From NCBI RefSeq assembly GCF_007829885.1, contig NZ_VIWW01000001.1:2418001-2482000 (forward strand): 64,000 nucleotides of DNA. The letters run 5' to 3'. Every line of letters begins with the position of its first letter. The stretch's first letter is position 1. The position numbers and the translations under genes are program-made. Below, in pieces: positions 42,367 through 51,837 of this stretch. Below the pieces are notes generated by a model. That model did not search any database. It was not told the DNA's origin and saw only the letters and a list, made by a program, of their open reading frames with translations. The DNA comes from Streptomyces brevispora. GTDB taxonomy: Bacteria; Actinomycetota; Actinomycetes; Streptomycetales; Streptomycetaceae.

Positions 42367-42530
42367 CGCCCTCGGCGTACGCACCGAGGCGATCAGCCTG
42401 CTCGCCATGACGGCCGGGCTCGGGATCAGCGTCCTGACCGGGCAGCGCGGCGTGGAGTCCGCCATCGCCGTCCTGGCCACCAGCTCGACCGGATCTTCCG
42501 GGGCGACGGGCAGCGCGGCTGGCCGAGCGG
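42367..42530 (+). pseudogene. C-terminal remnant of a TetR-like regulator, frameshifted
   Basis: RTEAISLLAMTAGLGISVLT and GQRGVESAIAVL read like the last helices of a TetR regulator. One base is missing near 42478, after which the next frame continues HQLDRIFRG, the usual ending. It follows the hydrolase remnant without a gap, so both are deletion leftovers. Confidence 0.5.
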
Positions 42531-42648
42531 GCGGGCCACCGGCCGGCCGTCAGGCGGTTCGCGCGCCCACGCCCCGGGCCGTGGCCACGATGTGCCGGAG
42601 CGCCGCGATGGGCCCGCCCGCTCCGGCGTCAGCTCTCCGTCGGCGGCA

Positions 42649-44493
42649 TCAGCGCAGTTCGTCCGGGCACGGTGTCCCCGGCGACAGCTGGTACGGCGCG
42701 CCCAGCCGGTACTCGCCGGGGCTCGGCGCCAGCAGTTCCGTCCACTCGTCGCCGTACTCGTCCTCGTCCAGCTTGATCAGGCAGCCGTTCGTGTTGGCGA
42801 ACTCCCTCGGGGTGTCCTTGTCCTCGCGCTGTTTGGACCTTTCGGTCTCCTGCGGCCGCTCCACGCTCCGGCCCTCCTCGTCGAGCACGGCCAGCCAGCG
42901 CGAGTACGGGATACGGATCAGCACCCGGCCCGCCTTCTTGACCTGGATGGTCAGCTCCCCCGCACCGGCCCGGTCCACCGTCGCCGGCGGGTCGGCCAGC
43001 GGCACCGGACTGTCCACCGAGTAGAGCCGCCAGTTGGAGTTGGACCAGATCGGCTTCAGGTACGACAGCCCCTTGCTGACCAGCTCCGTCTCCTGCACCG
43101 CGCCACTGGAGTCGGGAGAGCCCTGCGGCAGCACCACATAGTGCACGGCCCAGCGGTCGAGCCACTGCCGATAGTTGACGGCGTCCAGCGTGTCGTCGTA
43201 GAAGAGCGGGTTGCGCTCCATGTCGGCCTGCCGGTTCCAGCCGCGGGCCAGGTTCACCACCGGAGCCAGCGCGGACGCCTCCCGGTGGCTGCTCGGGGGG
43301 ATCACCTCGACGCGGCCGCGTTCGGCACCGACCCTCTGGAGCTGGTTGACCAGCGGGGCCAGCTCGCGGGTCCAGGACGCCGTGGGCGCGGTCCGGACGA
43401 TGTCGTCGACGCCCTTGTACCCGATCCAGAAGTTCAGCCCGGCGAACGCGACGACCAGCGCGTACCACCGCCGGGAGCGCGGCTCCACGTACGGCAGCGC
43501 GGCCAGCAGCACCACGCCGGCGAACAGCATCGCCATCCGCGACACGTTCGAGCCGATCTGCGAGTCCACCACATACGTGAGCAGCGTCCCGATGCCGTAC
43601 ACCGCGGCCGCCGTCCGCACCGTCTTCCAGTCGCGCGGCACGAGGACGAAGACCAGGGCCGCGAAGATGAACGGCAGCGACAGCGTCGCGATCGACATCG
43701 GCTGGGTACCGGAGAACGGGAACAGCCACGCGGACAGCGCCACCACCACGACCGGGGCCAGCCCCAGCGCGTACGCCCCGGGGCGGCGCTTGTTCAGGAA
43801 CAGGGCGGCGGCGACCACACCGAGGAAGAGCCCGGCCACCGGGCTGCCGGCGGTCGCGAGCCCGGCGAGGGGCGCGGCGACGGCCGCCTTCGCCCACCGC
43901 TTGTGCCGCCAGCGGTACGGCCAGCAGAACACCGCCGCCACCGCACCGATCGCGAACATCATGCCGAGCCCGAACGTCACCCGGCCCGAAAGCGCGTTGC
44001 ACAGGTACGCGAAGACGCCGGCCATCGAGCAGGCGATCGGATTGCGGACGGCCCGCACCCTGACCAGGATCAGCGCGGTCAGCCCCGCCGAGACCGTACC
44101 GGCGACCATCATCGTCGTACGGACACCGAGCACCGACATCAGATACGGCGAGACGACGCTGTACGAGACGGGGTGCATGCCCCCGTACCAGGCGAGGTTG
44201 TACGCGGTTCCGGGGTGCCGGCCCACGAACTCGGCCCAGGCGTCCTGGGCCGCGATGTCGCCGCCGCTGTTCGCGAAGAAGAAGAACCAGAGGACGTGCG
44301 TGACGGCCGCGGCCGCCGTCGCGATGGTCACCGGATGCCGCAGCAGCCGCACGGTGCGGGTGGCGGCGGGCGGGGTGATACCCGGCTCCGGAGCGCACGG
44401 GGCCGGCACTTGGGTCCGCATACTGCCGTTACTGCCCCTCTTGCCTCTGGTGTCGGCCGCCTCGCGGCCCGATTTCGGCTCCGCGGTGGTCAC
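42649..44493 (-). CDS. Large polytopic membrane protein, glycosyltransferase-like, unknown function
   Basis: A 614-residue protein with about ten membrane spans in its first 400 residues and a C-terminal extracytoplasmic domain of about 200 residues (VNYRQWLDRWAVHYVVLPQG, then AGELTIQVKKAGRVLIRIPY). The layout resembles GT-C-type membrane transferases, but no catalytic acidic loop could be pinned down. The GTG at 44493 has GGGAGAG upstream. It follows the D-Ala-D-Ala carboxypeptidase gene in the same direction, past a strong terminator, so it has its own promoter. A role in cell-wall or lipid sugar metabolism is a guess. Confidence 0.75.
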   Translation of the reverse strand: MTTAEPKSGREAADTRGKRGSNGSMRTQVPAPCAPEPGITPPAATRTVRLLRHPVTIATAAAAVTHVLWFFFFANSGGDIAAQDAWAEFVGRHPGTAYNLAWYGGMHPVSYSVVSPYLMSVLGVRTTMMVAGTVSAGLTALILVRVRAVRNPIACSMAGVFAYLCNALSGRVTFGLGMMFAIGAVAAVFCWPYRWRHKRWAKAAVAAPLAGLATAGSPVAGLFLGVVAAALFLNKRRPGAYALGLAPVVVVALSAWLFPFSGTQPMSIATLSLPFIFAALVFVLVPRDWKTVRTAAAVYGIGTLLTYVVDSQIGSNVSRMAMLFAGVVLLAALPYVEPRSRRWYALVVAFAGLNFWIGYKGVDDIVRTAPTASWTRELAPLVNQLQRVGAERGRVEVIPPSSHREASALAPVVNLARGWNRQADMERNPLFYDDTLDAVNYRQWLDRWAVHYVVLPQGSPDSSGAVQETELVSKGLSYLKPIWSNSNWRLYSVDSPVPLADPPATVDRAGAGELTIQVKKAGRVLIRIPYSRWLAVLDEEGRSVERPQETERSKQREDKDTPREFANTNGCLIKLDEDEYGDEWTELLAPSPGEYRLGAPYQLSPGTPCPDELR

Positions 44494-44625
44494 TGCGGCT
44501 CTCCCCGTCTTCCGAGTTCCCGTCCCGTACCCCGAGCGTCCTGCGCCGTGCGACGTGCACCGATCATCCATGAGGACGTGTCCCCGCGCCCTTGAGTTGT
44601 TCCGGGACGCTAACACGTACGCGAA

Positions 44626-44661
44626 CGGGGAAGGGGTGCCAGGATCGGCGCCCCTTCCCCG
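44626..44661 (-). terminator. Terminator after the carboxypeptidase gene
   Basis: CGGGGAAGGGG and CCCCTTCCCCG form a perfect 11-bp stem with a partly paired loop, about 70 bp after the stop of the gene at 44730. Confidence 0.8.
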
Positions 44662-44729
44662 TCGCGTAATCGTACGATTCCGGCCGTCGACGGCCTGTGC
44701 TCAGGCCGTCGTCAGGCTGGCTGAACCGG

Positions 44730-47375
44730 TCAGCCGACCCGGGTCAGTTTCTCACCGGCCGTCGGTTCCGTCAGGTCGTTCTGCAGCGCGACCGCCACCT
44801 TCACCTGGCTGGCACCCTCACCGACGGTGAGCGTGCCGACATGCGTACCGGCTGCCGCCGAGTGCGGGATCGCCCTGCCGTCGTCGTTCAGTTCGAGCTT
44901 GACCGTGAGGCCGGACCAGCCGACCGCCTTCACGTCCTTGGTCGCGACGACGGGAGTGGTGCCGCCCAGGCCGTCGTCGACCGTGCCGACGACATCGCCC
45001 TTCTTGACGATCTTGGCGCCCTCCAGCAGGTCCAGCGTGGCCAGCATGACCTTCTTGCTGGCCGCGTTCACCGCGTCGATGATCGAGTTCTTGTCGTACT
45101 GCCCGAGCACCGCCCCGACGATGAGCTGGTCCGTGCCGTCGACCATCTTGTGCGCGGCGAAGAGCAGGTTGCCGCCCGCCTTGGTGGTGGAGCCGGTCTT
45201 GATGCCGAGAGCGTTGTTGTAGGGCACGAGCGTGTTGTAGTTCCGCCAGGTCTTGCCCGACGGGTCCTTCCACTCCGGCAGCTTGGTGATGTCCATCAGC
45301 GCCGGGAACTCGACGAGCTTCTCCCCCAGCTTCACCAGGTCCTCCGCGGTGCTGACCGTCGATGCGGTGAGCCCGGAGGGATCGGTGTAGGTGGTGTTCT
45401 TCATGCCCAGCTCGTCGGCGGTCGCGTTCATCTTCTCGACGAACGCCTTCTCCGAGCCAGCGTCCCAGCGCGCCAGCAGCCGGGCGATGTTGTTCGCCGA
45501 CGGGATCATCAGAGCGGCGAGCGCGTCGCGCTCGGAGAGGACGTCGCCCTCCTTCACCGTGTCGAGGGTGGACTCACCCTCGGTGAACAGCTGGCCGTCC
45601 GACTCCGCCTTGGCGTCGATCTTGATGCCAGGCCCCTTCTGGCCGCGCTTGAGCGGGTGGTCCTTGAGCACGAGGTACGCGGTCATCGCCTTGGCGACAC
45701 TCGCGATCGGCACCGGCTTCTGCTCGCCGAACGAGCCGACCTTGCCGAGCCCGGTCGCCGCCATGTAGCCCTGGCCCTGGTCCGGCCACGGCAGCGACGG
45801 CTTGGCGCCCTCGAAGGTGTACGTCGGCTTCGCCGACAGCGTGAGCGTGGGGTCGGGCAGCGGGCGCACCAACTGCACGATTGCAAACGCGATCAGCAGC
45901 AGAAGGACCAGCGGCGTCCAGATCTTGACCCTCCGCACGGCGGTGCGGACCGGGGTCTCCGGCGGCGGCGGGGTGTTCGTCAGCTCGGCCAGCAGGTCGA
46001 GCGGCGGCCTGGGCGGCATCGGCTGCTGCCGGGTCCGCTCGGCGCCACTGAGCGACGCGTCGGGCGACAGCTGGGCGGCCCACACAGGACCGGACGCCGG
46101 CGCGGACCGGTCCGGGCCGGACGCCGGTGCGGGGGCCCCGGGGCTGCGCGGCGCAGGGTCCGGCCGTACGTCGTCGGCGCGCAGCGGTACGAACTTGCTG
46201 GTCCGCTCGGCGGGGGACTCGGGCTCGGACTTCCGGCCGGACTCCGGCTCGGAGCCGGGCTTCGGCTTCGTACCCGCGGGGGGCGGCGGCGGGGTGATCT
46301 TCAGCGCGGTCGTCGGCTGGTCGACGCGGGGCAGCCGGGGCGTCTTGAAGACGGCCGTCGGCTGATCGATCCCGCGCTTGTCGCCATCGGCCTGCGCATC
46401 TTCGGCGACGGGGGCCTTCTCGTCGGACTCCCCGTCGGCCTTCGCGTCGGCCTTCGCGTCGGCCTTCGCGTCGGCCTTCGCGTCAGCCTGTTTGCCGACC
46501 TTCGCGTCAGCCTTTTCGTCGGGCTTCGGCTCGGACTTCTGCTCGGCCTTCGGCTCGAGCTTCGGCTCGGCCTTCCGCTCGGAGTCCCCGCTGGGCTCCG
46601 GGTGGGAGTCCGTGCCCGGTTCCTCACGGGTACGGGGCACGCGGGCCTCGCTCGCCGCGGTCGCATCCGAGCGCCCAGCCGGTCCCTTGACCGGTTCGAC
46701 CGGTTCCTTGACCGGTTCCGCGACCTGCTTGGCGGCTTCCGCCGCAGGCTCGGGCTCCGAGTCGTCGCGCGAGTCGTCGGCCGTGCCGTCGCCGGCCCGG
46801 CCGCCACCGGCCTCGCCGTCCTGCTCGTCACCGTCCGTCGACACCCAGGCGGCAACCGCCGCACGCAGCCGCGCATCGCCCTCCTCGGGCTCAGCGGGCT
46901 CGGCGGCGTCGTCCCCGGGCCCGTCAGCCGCGCTCTCCGGCTCCCCCGGCTCCTCCGCCGCACCGGCCGCCCCAGCGGGCTCGACGCCCTCCGCAGGCTC
47001 CGCGGGCTCCCCGACCGCCTCCGCGGCGCCCGACTCGGCCCCAGGGGCCTCCACCGAGCCCTGAGGGCCTTCAGGGGTCTCCTCCGCGGCCTCGGGGCCG
47101 GAGGTCACGTCGTCATCGGCACCAACGCCGGTGCCGGCGCCCGCAACCGAGTCCGCCTCCGCGTCCGCGTCCGTGTCGGACTCGGACAGAGGCTCACCAT
47201 CGACCCCCGGCTCTGACCGCTGCGTGCTGAAAACGGCCGTCGCCGTCTCCGCCCTGCCGCCGGACTCCGCCGGGGAGGCGGGTTCGTGGAACACCGCGAG
47301 CCGCGGATCATGCTCGCTCCGAGCCGTTCCCGACGACTTCTGCTGCTCCGACTTGTCGGGGGACTCGCCCGCCAC
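44730..47375 (-). CDS. D-alanyl-D-alanine carboxypeptidase with long acidic cytoplasmic region
   Basis: An 881-residue peptidase-S11 penicillin-binding protein. A roughly 480-residue N-terminal region rich in Glu, Ala, Pro and Lys precedes one membrane span (about 483-503, WTPLVLLLLIAFAIVQLV). The outer domain has SVAK (Ser at about 559), SAN in IPSANNIARLL and KTG in GIKTGSTTK. It trims terminal D-Ala from peptidoglycan stems. The GTG at 47375 has GGAGGAGG upstream. The acidic region carries repeated KADAKAD units (12-bp DNA repeats at about 46440-46490) and several TAVFxTxR motifs that could be phosphorylated or bind partners; this is inference. Confidence 0.88.
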   Translation of the reverse strand: MAGESPDKSEQQKSSGTARSEHDPRLAVFHEPASPAESGGRAETATAVFSTQRSEPGVDGEPLSESDTDADAEADSVAGAGTGVGADDDVTSGPEAAEETPEGPQGSVEAPGAESGAAEAVGEPAEPAEGVEPAGAAGAAEEPGEPESAADGPGDDAAEPAEPEEGDARLRAAVAAWVSTDGDEQDGEAGGGRAGDGTADDSRDDSEPEPAAEAAKQVAEPVKEPVEPVKGPAGRSDATAASEARVPRTREEPGTDSHPEPSGDSERKAEPKLEPKAEQKSEPKPDEKADAKVGKQADAKADAKADAKADAKADGESDEKAPVAEDAQADGDKRGIDQPTAVFKTPRLPRVDQPTTALKITPPPPPAGTKPKPGSEPESGRKSEPESPAERTSKFVPLRADDVRPDPAPRSPGAPAPASGPDRSAPASGPVWAAQLSPDASLSGAERTRQQPMPPRPPLDLLAELTNTPPPPETPVRTAVRRVKIWTPLVLLLLIAFAIVQLVRPLPDPTLTLSAKPTYTFEGAKPSLPWPDQGQGYMAATGLGKVGSFGEQKPVPIASVAKAMTAYLVLKDHPLKRGQKGPGIKIDAKAESDGQLFTEGESTLDTVKEGDVLSERDALAALMIPSANNIARLLARWDAGSEKAFVEKMNATADELGMKNTTYTDPSGLTASTVSTAEDLVKLGEKLVEFPALMDITKLPEWKDPSGKTWRNYNTLVPYNNALGIKTGSTTKAGGNLLFAAHKMVDGTDQLIVGAVLGQYDKNSIIDAVNAASKKVMLATLDLLEGAKIVKKGDVVGTVDDGLGGTTPVVATKDVKAVGWSGLTVKLELNDDGRAIPHSAAAGTHVGTLTVGEGASQVKVAVALQNDLTEPTAGEKLTRVG

Positions 47376-47569
47376 CGATGCCTCCTCCATGCGGCACGGG
47401 GACATCCCCGCGCTGTCCGAACCATCTACCAGTGTCCCGTGTGAACCCTCGGCCGGGCTGTGAGACGAGAACGACATACCTACTGGTTCCAGTACAAAGC
47501 ACCCACGCGCCCTCGACAGACGGATGTGAGAGGGGTCACCCTGTCACTCATCCACGCGGGGAGGCATGG

Positions 47570-48292
47570 ATGGGCAGGAGCCGCAGAACAATTCCGGAGG
47601 AGCTTCTGCTGCTCGCTCTGGACCCGACCACGGGTACCACAGCGCAGCCGCAGTCGCTCGACCTCGGCCTGGCCGGAGCCCAGCTAGTAGAGCTGGCCCT
47701 GGCAGGACGGATAGCCCCTGACGGGGATCGTATCGCCGTGGTGATGCCACGGCCGACAGGAGATCCGACTCTGGACTCCGCACTGGAACTGCTGCGCAGA
47801 CGCGGCAGCCCGGTTCGGGCCGTCCACTGGATTGGCGGACCCCGACTGGGGCTTCGCCAGATCTACCTCGCTCATCTGGAGCGGTGCGGCATGGTGCATG
47901 CCGTGGCGGGCCAGATGTGCGGAGTGCTGCCGACAACTCGCTACCAGGCGACGGACACGGCAATCAGCCGGGACATCAAGGCCCGGCTGGACAGCGCGAT
48001 CCGCACCGGCGTACCGCCGGACCCGCGGACCGCGGCGCTCGCCGCACTGGCCCACGCGGTCGGACTCGGCAAGCACCTGTACCCCGGGAACGAGGGGCGC
48101 TCCTCGCGCTCCCGGCTCCGGGACCTGATCAGACACGACCCGATGGGCGGTCTCGTGGCGCATGCCGTGATGGACGTCCAGAACGGGGCGGTCGCACAAC
48201 CGCGCCGCAACCAGACGGCCGGTGTGCCGTTGCAACCGCAAGTGCAGTCGCAGTCACGCCGCGACAGCATGGCGCACACCGCGGCCCACTAG
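47570..48292 (+). CDS. GPP34 (GOLPH3/Vps74-like) family protein
   Basis: A 240-residue protein: TIPEELLLLALDPTTGT at the start, LDLGLAGAQLVELALAGRIA, then a helix-rich body and LAALAHAVGLGKHLYP, the pattern of bacterial GPP34 proteins. Eukaryotic GOLPH3 binds phosphoinositide and sorts glycosyltransferases; bacterial members have no settled role. ATG at 47570 with GGGGAGG upstream. It is divergent from the carboxypeptidase gene, and a strong terminator follows. Confidence 0.88.
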   Translation: MGRSRRTIPEELLLLALDPTTGTTAQPQSLDLGLAGAQLVELALAGRIAPDGDRIAVVMPRPTGDPTLDSALELLRRRGSPVRAVHWIGGPRLGLRQIYLAHLERCGMVHAVAGQMCGVLPTTRYQATDTAISRDIKARLDSAIRTGVPPDPRTAALAALAHAVGLGKHLYPGNEGRSSRSRLRDLIRHDPMGGLVAHAVMDVQNGAVAQPRRNQTAGVPLQPQVQSQSRRDSMAHTAAH

Positions 48293-48442
48293 GGCAGCCC
48301 GGGCGTCGACGCAGCACCCTCACCACCCGCTTCATCGGAAGTGCACCATTCACACCGCGCCACCGCAGCACACAGCACCACCGCAACAACCGAATACCGC
48401 CGCACCGACGTCCCCAAAGACCCGGTTCGGGAGCCGCACCAA

Positions 48443-48477
48443 GCGCGGGGCAGCCGGTACCACCGGCTGCCCCGCGC
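48443..48477 (+). terminator. Perfect 16-bp hairpin terminator
   Basis: GCGCGGGGCAGCCGGT and its exact complement enclose a 3-nt loop, 150 bp after the GPP34 gene. Confidence 0.88.
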
Positions 48478-48574
48478 CGCTGCGTGTGGCCATTTCCCAG
48501 CGCGGCCGGGGGCGAGGGTGGCAATCTGCTGAGCAGTAGATACGCACAGCTACACAGCCGGAGGTGCCGTTTCC

Positions 48575-49444
48575 GTGCCGTCCAACGTCAATCCCACCGT
48601 CAGACGACGCCGGTTGGGTCAGGAATTGCGCCGCCTGCGCGAGATCAAGGGCATGACGGCCGAGGAGGTGGCGGAGCGACTGCTGGTCTCGCAGTCGAAG
48701 ATCAGCCGCCTGGAGAACGGCCGCCGTTCCATCAGCCAACGCGATGTCCGCGATCTCTGCGGGGTGTACGACGTCGAGGACCTCCGGGTCGTCGACTCAC
48801 TCATGCAGATGGCCAAGGACTCCCGCCAGCAGGGCTGGTGGCATGCCTTCGGCGACATCCCGTACAGCGTCTACATCGGCCTGGAGACCGACGCCGAGTC
48901 GCTGCGGGTGTACGAACCCCAGGTGGTCCCGGGTCTGCTGCAGACCCGGCAGTACGCCGAGGCCCTGATCAACGGCGCGTTGCCGGAGGCTCCGCAGACC
49001 GACATCGACAAGCGCGTCAGCGTCCGTTCGCGCCGTCAGGACCGGGTCAACGCCCCGGAGCAACCGCTGCGGTTGTGGGCCGTGATCGACGAGTCCGCGC
49101 TGCGCCGGCTCGTCGGCGGCAAGCAGGTGATGATCGAGCAGTTGGAGCGCCTGGTGGAGCTTTCACACCTGCCGCACGTGACCGTCCAGGTGCTGCCGTT
49201 CGAAATGGGCGCCCATCCAGGCATCAACGGGCAGTACGCGATCCTGGAATTCCCGGATGCCGCGGATTCCAGCGTCGTCTACATCGAGGGAGTCACCAGC
49301 GACCTCTATCTGGAGAAGGCGAATGACGTGCAGCGGTACAGCGTCATGTACGAGCACCTGCGGGCACAGGCCCTGAACGTGGAGCAGACAAGGCATTTCA
49401 TCGAGAAGATCGCGAAGGACTACACGCAACTGAACTCGGCGTGA
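48575..49444 (+). CDS. XRE-type regulator with DUF5753 domain
   Basis: A 289-residue regulator. The HTH (RLGQELRRLREIKGMTAEEV and QSKISRLENGRRS) spans about 13-65. The DUF5753 domain from about 95 on contains VYEPQVVPGLLQTRQYAEAL and the segment HPGINGQYAILEFP. Such proteins are numerous in Streptomyces and pair with DUF397 proteins, as here (250 bp downstream). They influence development and antibiotic production in some species. GTG start at 48575 with GGAGG upstream. Confidence 0.9.
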   Translation: MPSNVNPTVRRRRLGQELRRLREIKGMTAEEVAERLLVSQSKISRLENGRRSISQRDVRDLCGVYDVEDLRVVDSLMQMAKDSRQQGWWHAFGDIPYSVYIGLETDAESLRVYEPQVVPGLLQTRQYAEALINGALPEAPQTDIDKRVSVRSRRQDRVNAPEQPLRLWAVIDESALRRLVGGKQVMIEQLERLVELSHLPHVTVQVLPFEMGAHPGINGQYAILEFPDAADSSVVYIEGVTSDLYLEKANDVQRYSVMYEHLRAQALNVEQTRHFIEKIAKDYTQLNSA

Positions 49445-49699
49445 ATCCCGGCCGGACGGGCACTTAGACCAGTCAGCCCGTAAAGTCCGGAATGAGAGAA
49501 AAGCAGCGATGTTACGAGTGGGGCGACGGCAAGGTACACCGTCGCCGCCTCGTAGCGGAAGACCTGCAGGGTATATGCCATCCGGTCGAGTGAACGGCCC
49601 CTTCACTCGGGGAGCTTGGCGAGTAGCGTCGATCACGCCAGCAGGTCCCCACAGATCCTCGTTGGCGACACTCACACAACTCTCTGAACCGGAGTGAAC

Positions 49700-49906
49700 A
49701 TGGCCATTCTTCAGGGCGCTACGAATAACTGGACGAAGTCGTCGTACTCCGGGGGCAACGGCGCCTGCGTCGAAGTCAGGTCCCCTCTCGTGCAGGCGAT
49801 TGCCGTACGCGACTCGAAGACCCCCGCGGGCCCTTCGATCAATTTCGTCCCCGGCGCCTGGAACGCGTTCGTGCGTGATGTCGCCAAGGGTGCCGTCGAC
49901 GCCTGA
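49700..49906 (+). CDS. DUF397-domain small protein
   Basis: A 68-residue protein with the family core WTKSSYSGGNGACVEV and AIAVRDSKTP, and the C-terminal FVPGAWNAFV. It is probably the partner of the XRE/DUF5753 regulator upstream (the family works in such pairs). The ATG at 49700 is preferred; a GTG two codons earlier is possible. Confidence 0.9.
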   Translation: MAILQGATNNWTKSSYSGGNGACVEVRSPLVQAIAVRDSKTPAGPSINFVPGAWNAFVRDVAKGAVDA

Positions 49907-49991
49907 CCGATGGTTTCCCGACGCTGTATCGCCGCACCGATCCAGGTGCTGCCGGTAGCCCTCTCGACCGGTTCGCCGTCCTGGCCGAGGG

Positions 49992-50017
49992 GGCTCCCCG
50001 CGAAACTCCGGGGAGCC
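49992..50017. terminator. Hairpin between convergent genes
   Basis: GGCTCCCCG and CGGGGAGCC form a perfect 9-bp stem with an 8-nt loop. It serves the DUF397 gene and possibly the convergent gene at 50105. Confidence 0.7.
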
Positions 50018-50104
50018 GAGGAGCCGGGGGAAACGGAACCGCGCCCCGACAGCGCCCGCCCAGCCACTCGGGCAGCCCCACCACTCGGCAGCCCGCTCCC
50101 CGGT

Positions 50105-50974
50105 TCAGCGCAACTGATCCACGTACCGGTCCGTGCCCGGCACGGTCGGGATGAACGGCGCCACCAACTCCACCCGCCCCAGGCCTGATTCCGATACCGC
50201 CACGTCGAGCCCGGTGAAGTGCCCGTCCCAGCACTCCCTCGGATCCTCCTGGAGGAACCAGAGCAGGGTCAGCCGGGTGTCGACGCCCTCGACCTGCTTC
50301 ACGTACGTCATCCGGTCGCCCGGCAACGGGGTGGGACGGAACACCGTCACCATCGCCGCGGGCGACCCGCCCAGCCGCTTCGGCAGATGCCGTGAGCGCA
50401 GCCACTCCAGCAACTCGGCGCGCTGCCCCGGCCCTTCGGCGTCGATCACCTCGAGGACCAGTCCGCGGTACGGATGGTCGAGTGCGTGGAAGTCCCGGGG
50501 CCCCGCGGCACCGTCCCGGTAGACCGTCGCCTCGTGGTCCTGGAACGCCGTGAAGACATGGGTGCGGTCCTGGTAGACCCGGCCGTCCCGGTTCAGCCGC
50601 TCGTTGATCCCGACGGTCCACTTCATGTGGTCGTCGTAGCGACCCTCCGTCACCCAGTACGTGGACAGGTAGCACCCGGCGCCGACGGGCGTGGCGATCG
50701 CGGACTTCTCCGGATACCGCAGCCCCTGGAGCTCCCGGGTGGCCACCCAGCGCCGCCCCGCCGCCATCCAGGGCATCGCCATCGCGCCGGCGTAGTAGTG
50801 GTCGTCCTCGTACCAGCGGTTGTACGCGTACTCATGGCCCGGGTGCGGTTCCACCATGGTGATCAGCGCGTGGCCGGGACGTACTCCGTACGGTCCCAGC
50901 GCGGCCAGTTCGGCGTACGTTTCGCTGCGCGTCCCGCCGCCCTGATCCGCCTCTTCCCGCGTTCCCTCGCTCAT
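50105..50974 (-). CDS. Conserved protein, probable two-repeat alpha/beta-barrel, unknown function
   Basis: A 289-residue soluble protein. Two halves each show a strand followed by a Trp/His-rich stretch (PGHEYAYNRWYEDDHYYAGA in the first, YRGLVLEVIDAEGP in the second), as in dimeric alpha/beta-barrel proteins of the EthD/DUF type. The EYNRWYEDDH-like motif is typical of that group. It is divergent from an SDR gene 80 bp away, suggesting a shared catabolic or biosynthetic task. No activity can be assigned. Confidence 0.72.
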   Translation of the reverse strand: MSEGTREEADQGGGTRSETYAELAALGPYGVRPGHALITMVEPHPGHEYAYNRWYEDDHYYAGAMAMPWMAAGRRWVATRELQGLRYPEKSAIATPVGAGCYLSTYWVTEGRYDDHMKWTVGINERLNRDGRVYQDRTHVFTAFQDHEATVYRDGAAGPRDFHALDHPYRGLVLEVIDAEGPGQRAELLEWLRSRHLPKRLGGSPAAMVTVFRPTPLPGDRMTYVKQVEGVDTRLTLLWFLQEDPRECWDGHFTGLDVAVSESGLGRVELVAPFIPTVPGTDRYVDQLR

Positions 50975-51054
50975 GCCGTTCCCCTTCCGTACTGTGCCGG
51001 AGGGATCTACTCTGACGCCCCGTCAGGAGAACTGCCAGAGCCGGGAGGCCACCG

Positions 51055-51837
51055 ATGTTGCTCGCGGGGAAGACCGTCATCGTGTCCGGGGTGGGTGCCG
51101 GGCTCGGGCATCGGATCGCGGCCACGGTCGTGCGGGACGGGGGCAACGCGGTCCTCGGGGCGCGCACCGCGGCCAATCTCGTGAAGTCGGCCGCCGAGAT
51201 CGATCCCGAGGGGCTGCACACCGCGCACGTGCCCACGGACATCACCGACGAGGCGCAGTGCGAGGCGCTCGCGGCGCTGGCCGTGGAGCGGTTCGGGCGG
51301 ATCGACGCGGTGGTCCATGTCGCCGCCTGGGACAGCTACTTCGGGGGCATCGAGGACGCCGACCTCGACACCTGGAAGTCGGTCATCGACGTCAATCTGC
51401 TCGGCACCCTGCGGATGACGCGCGCCTGCCTGCCCGCCCTGAAGGAGCGGGGCGGATCGGTCGTCGTCATCGGTACGCAGTCCGCGGTGGCCGCGCCTTC
51501 CCAGGTGCGGCAGGCGGCGTACGCGGCCTCCAAGGGCGCGCTCACCTCCGCGATGTACTCCATGGCCTGGGAGTTCGGCCCGGATCGGATCCGGGTGAAC
51601 ACGGTACTGCCGGGCTGGATGTGGGGGCCGCCGGTGCAGGCCTACGTCCAGTTCACGGCCCACACCGAGGGGGTGCCCGAGGCGGAGGTGCTGGAGCGGC
51701 TCTCCGGGCGCATGGCGCTTCCGGAGCTGGCCACGGACGGCGATGTGGCGGAGGCCGCGGTGTTCCTGGCCTCCGACCGGGCGCGGGCGATCACCGGGCA
51801 GTCCCTGCTGGTCAACGCCGGCGAGCTGATGCGCTGA
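51055..51837 (+). CDS. Short-chain dehydrogenase/reductase
   Basis: A 260-residue SDR: VSGVGAGLGHRIAATVV as cofactor loop, GART after strand 2 (suggesting NADP), VHVAAWDSYFGG in place of NNAG, Ser in VIGTQSAV and the catalytic YAASKGA. The C-terminus ITGQSLLVNAGELMR is normal. It is divergent from the alpha/beta-barrel protein gene at 50105. The substrate is unknown. Confidence 0.87.
   Translation: MLLAGKTVIVSGVGAGLGHRIAATVVRDGGNAVLGARTAANLVKSAAEIDPEGLHTAHVPTDITDEAQCEALAALAVERFGRIDAVVHVAAWDSYFGGIEDADLDTWKSVIDVNLLGTLRMTRACLPALKERGGSVVVIGTQSAVAAPSQVRQAAYAASKGALTSAMYSMAWEFGPDRIRVNTVLPGWMWGPPVQAYVQFTAHTEGVPEAEVLERLSGRMALPELATDGDVAEAAVFLASDRARAITGQSLLVNAGELMR

Noticed and set aside
40868..43024. 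A 718-codon frame on the plus strand
   Set aside because: Its first part is a shadow of the Mrr-TerD gene and its last part is antisense to the membrane protein. Only the short middle parts (hydrolase and TetR remnants) show real protein similarity.
46440..46490. Possible CRISPR or regulatory repeat
   Set aside because: The 12-bp repeats are in frame and encode the KADA repeats of the carboxypeptidase arm.
44697..47216. An 839-codon frame opposite the carboxypeptidase
   Set aside because: It is low-complexity Arg/Leu/Gly sequence and mirrors the acidic arm of the real gene; it has no motif or ribosome-binding site.
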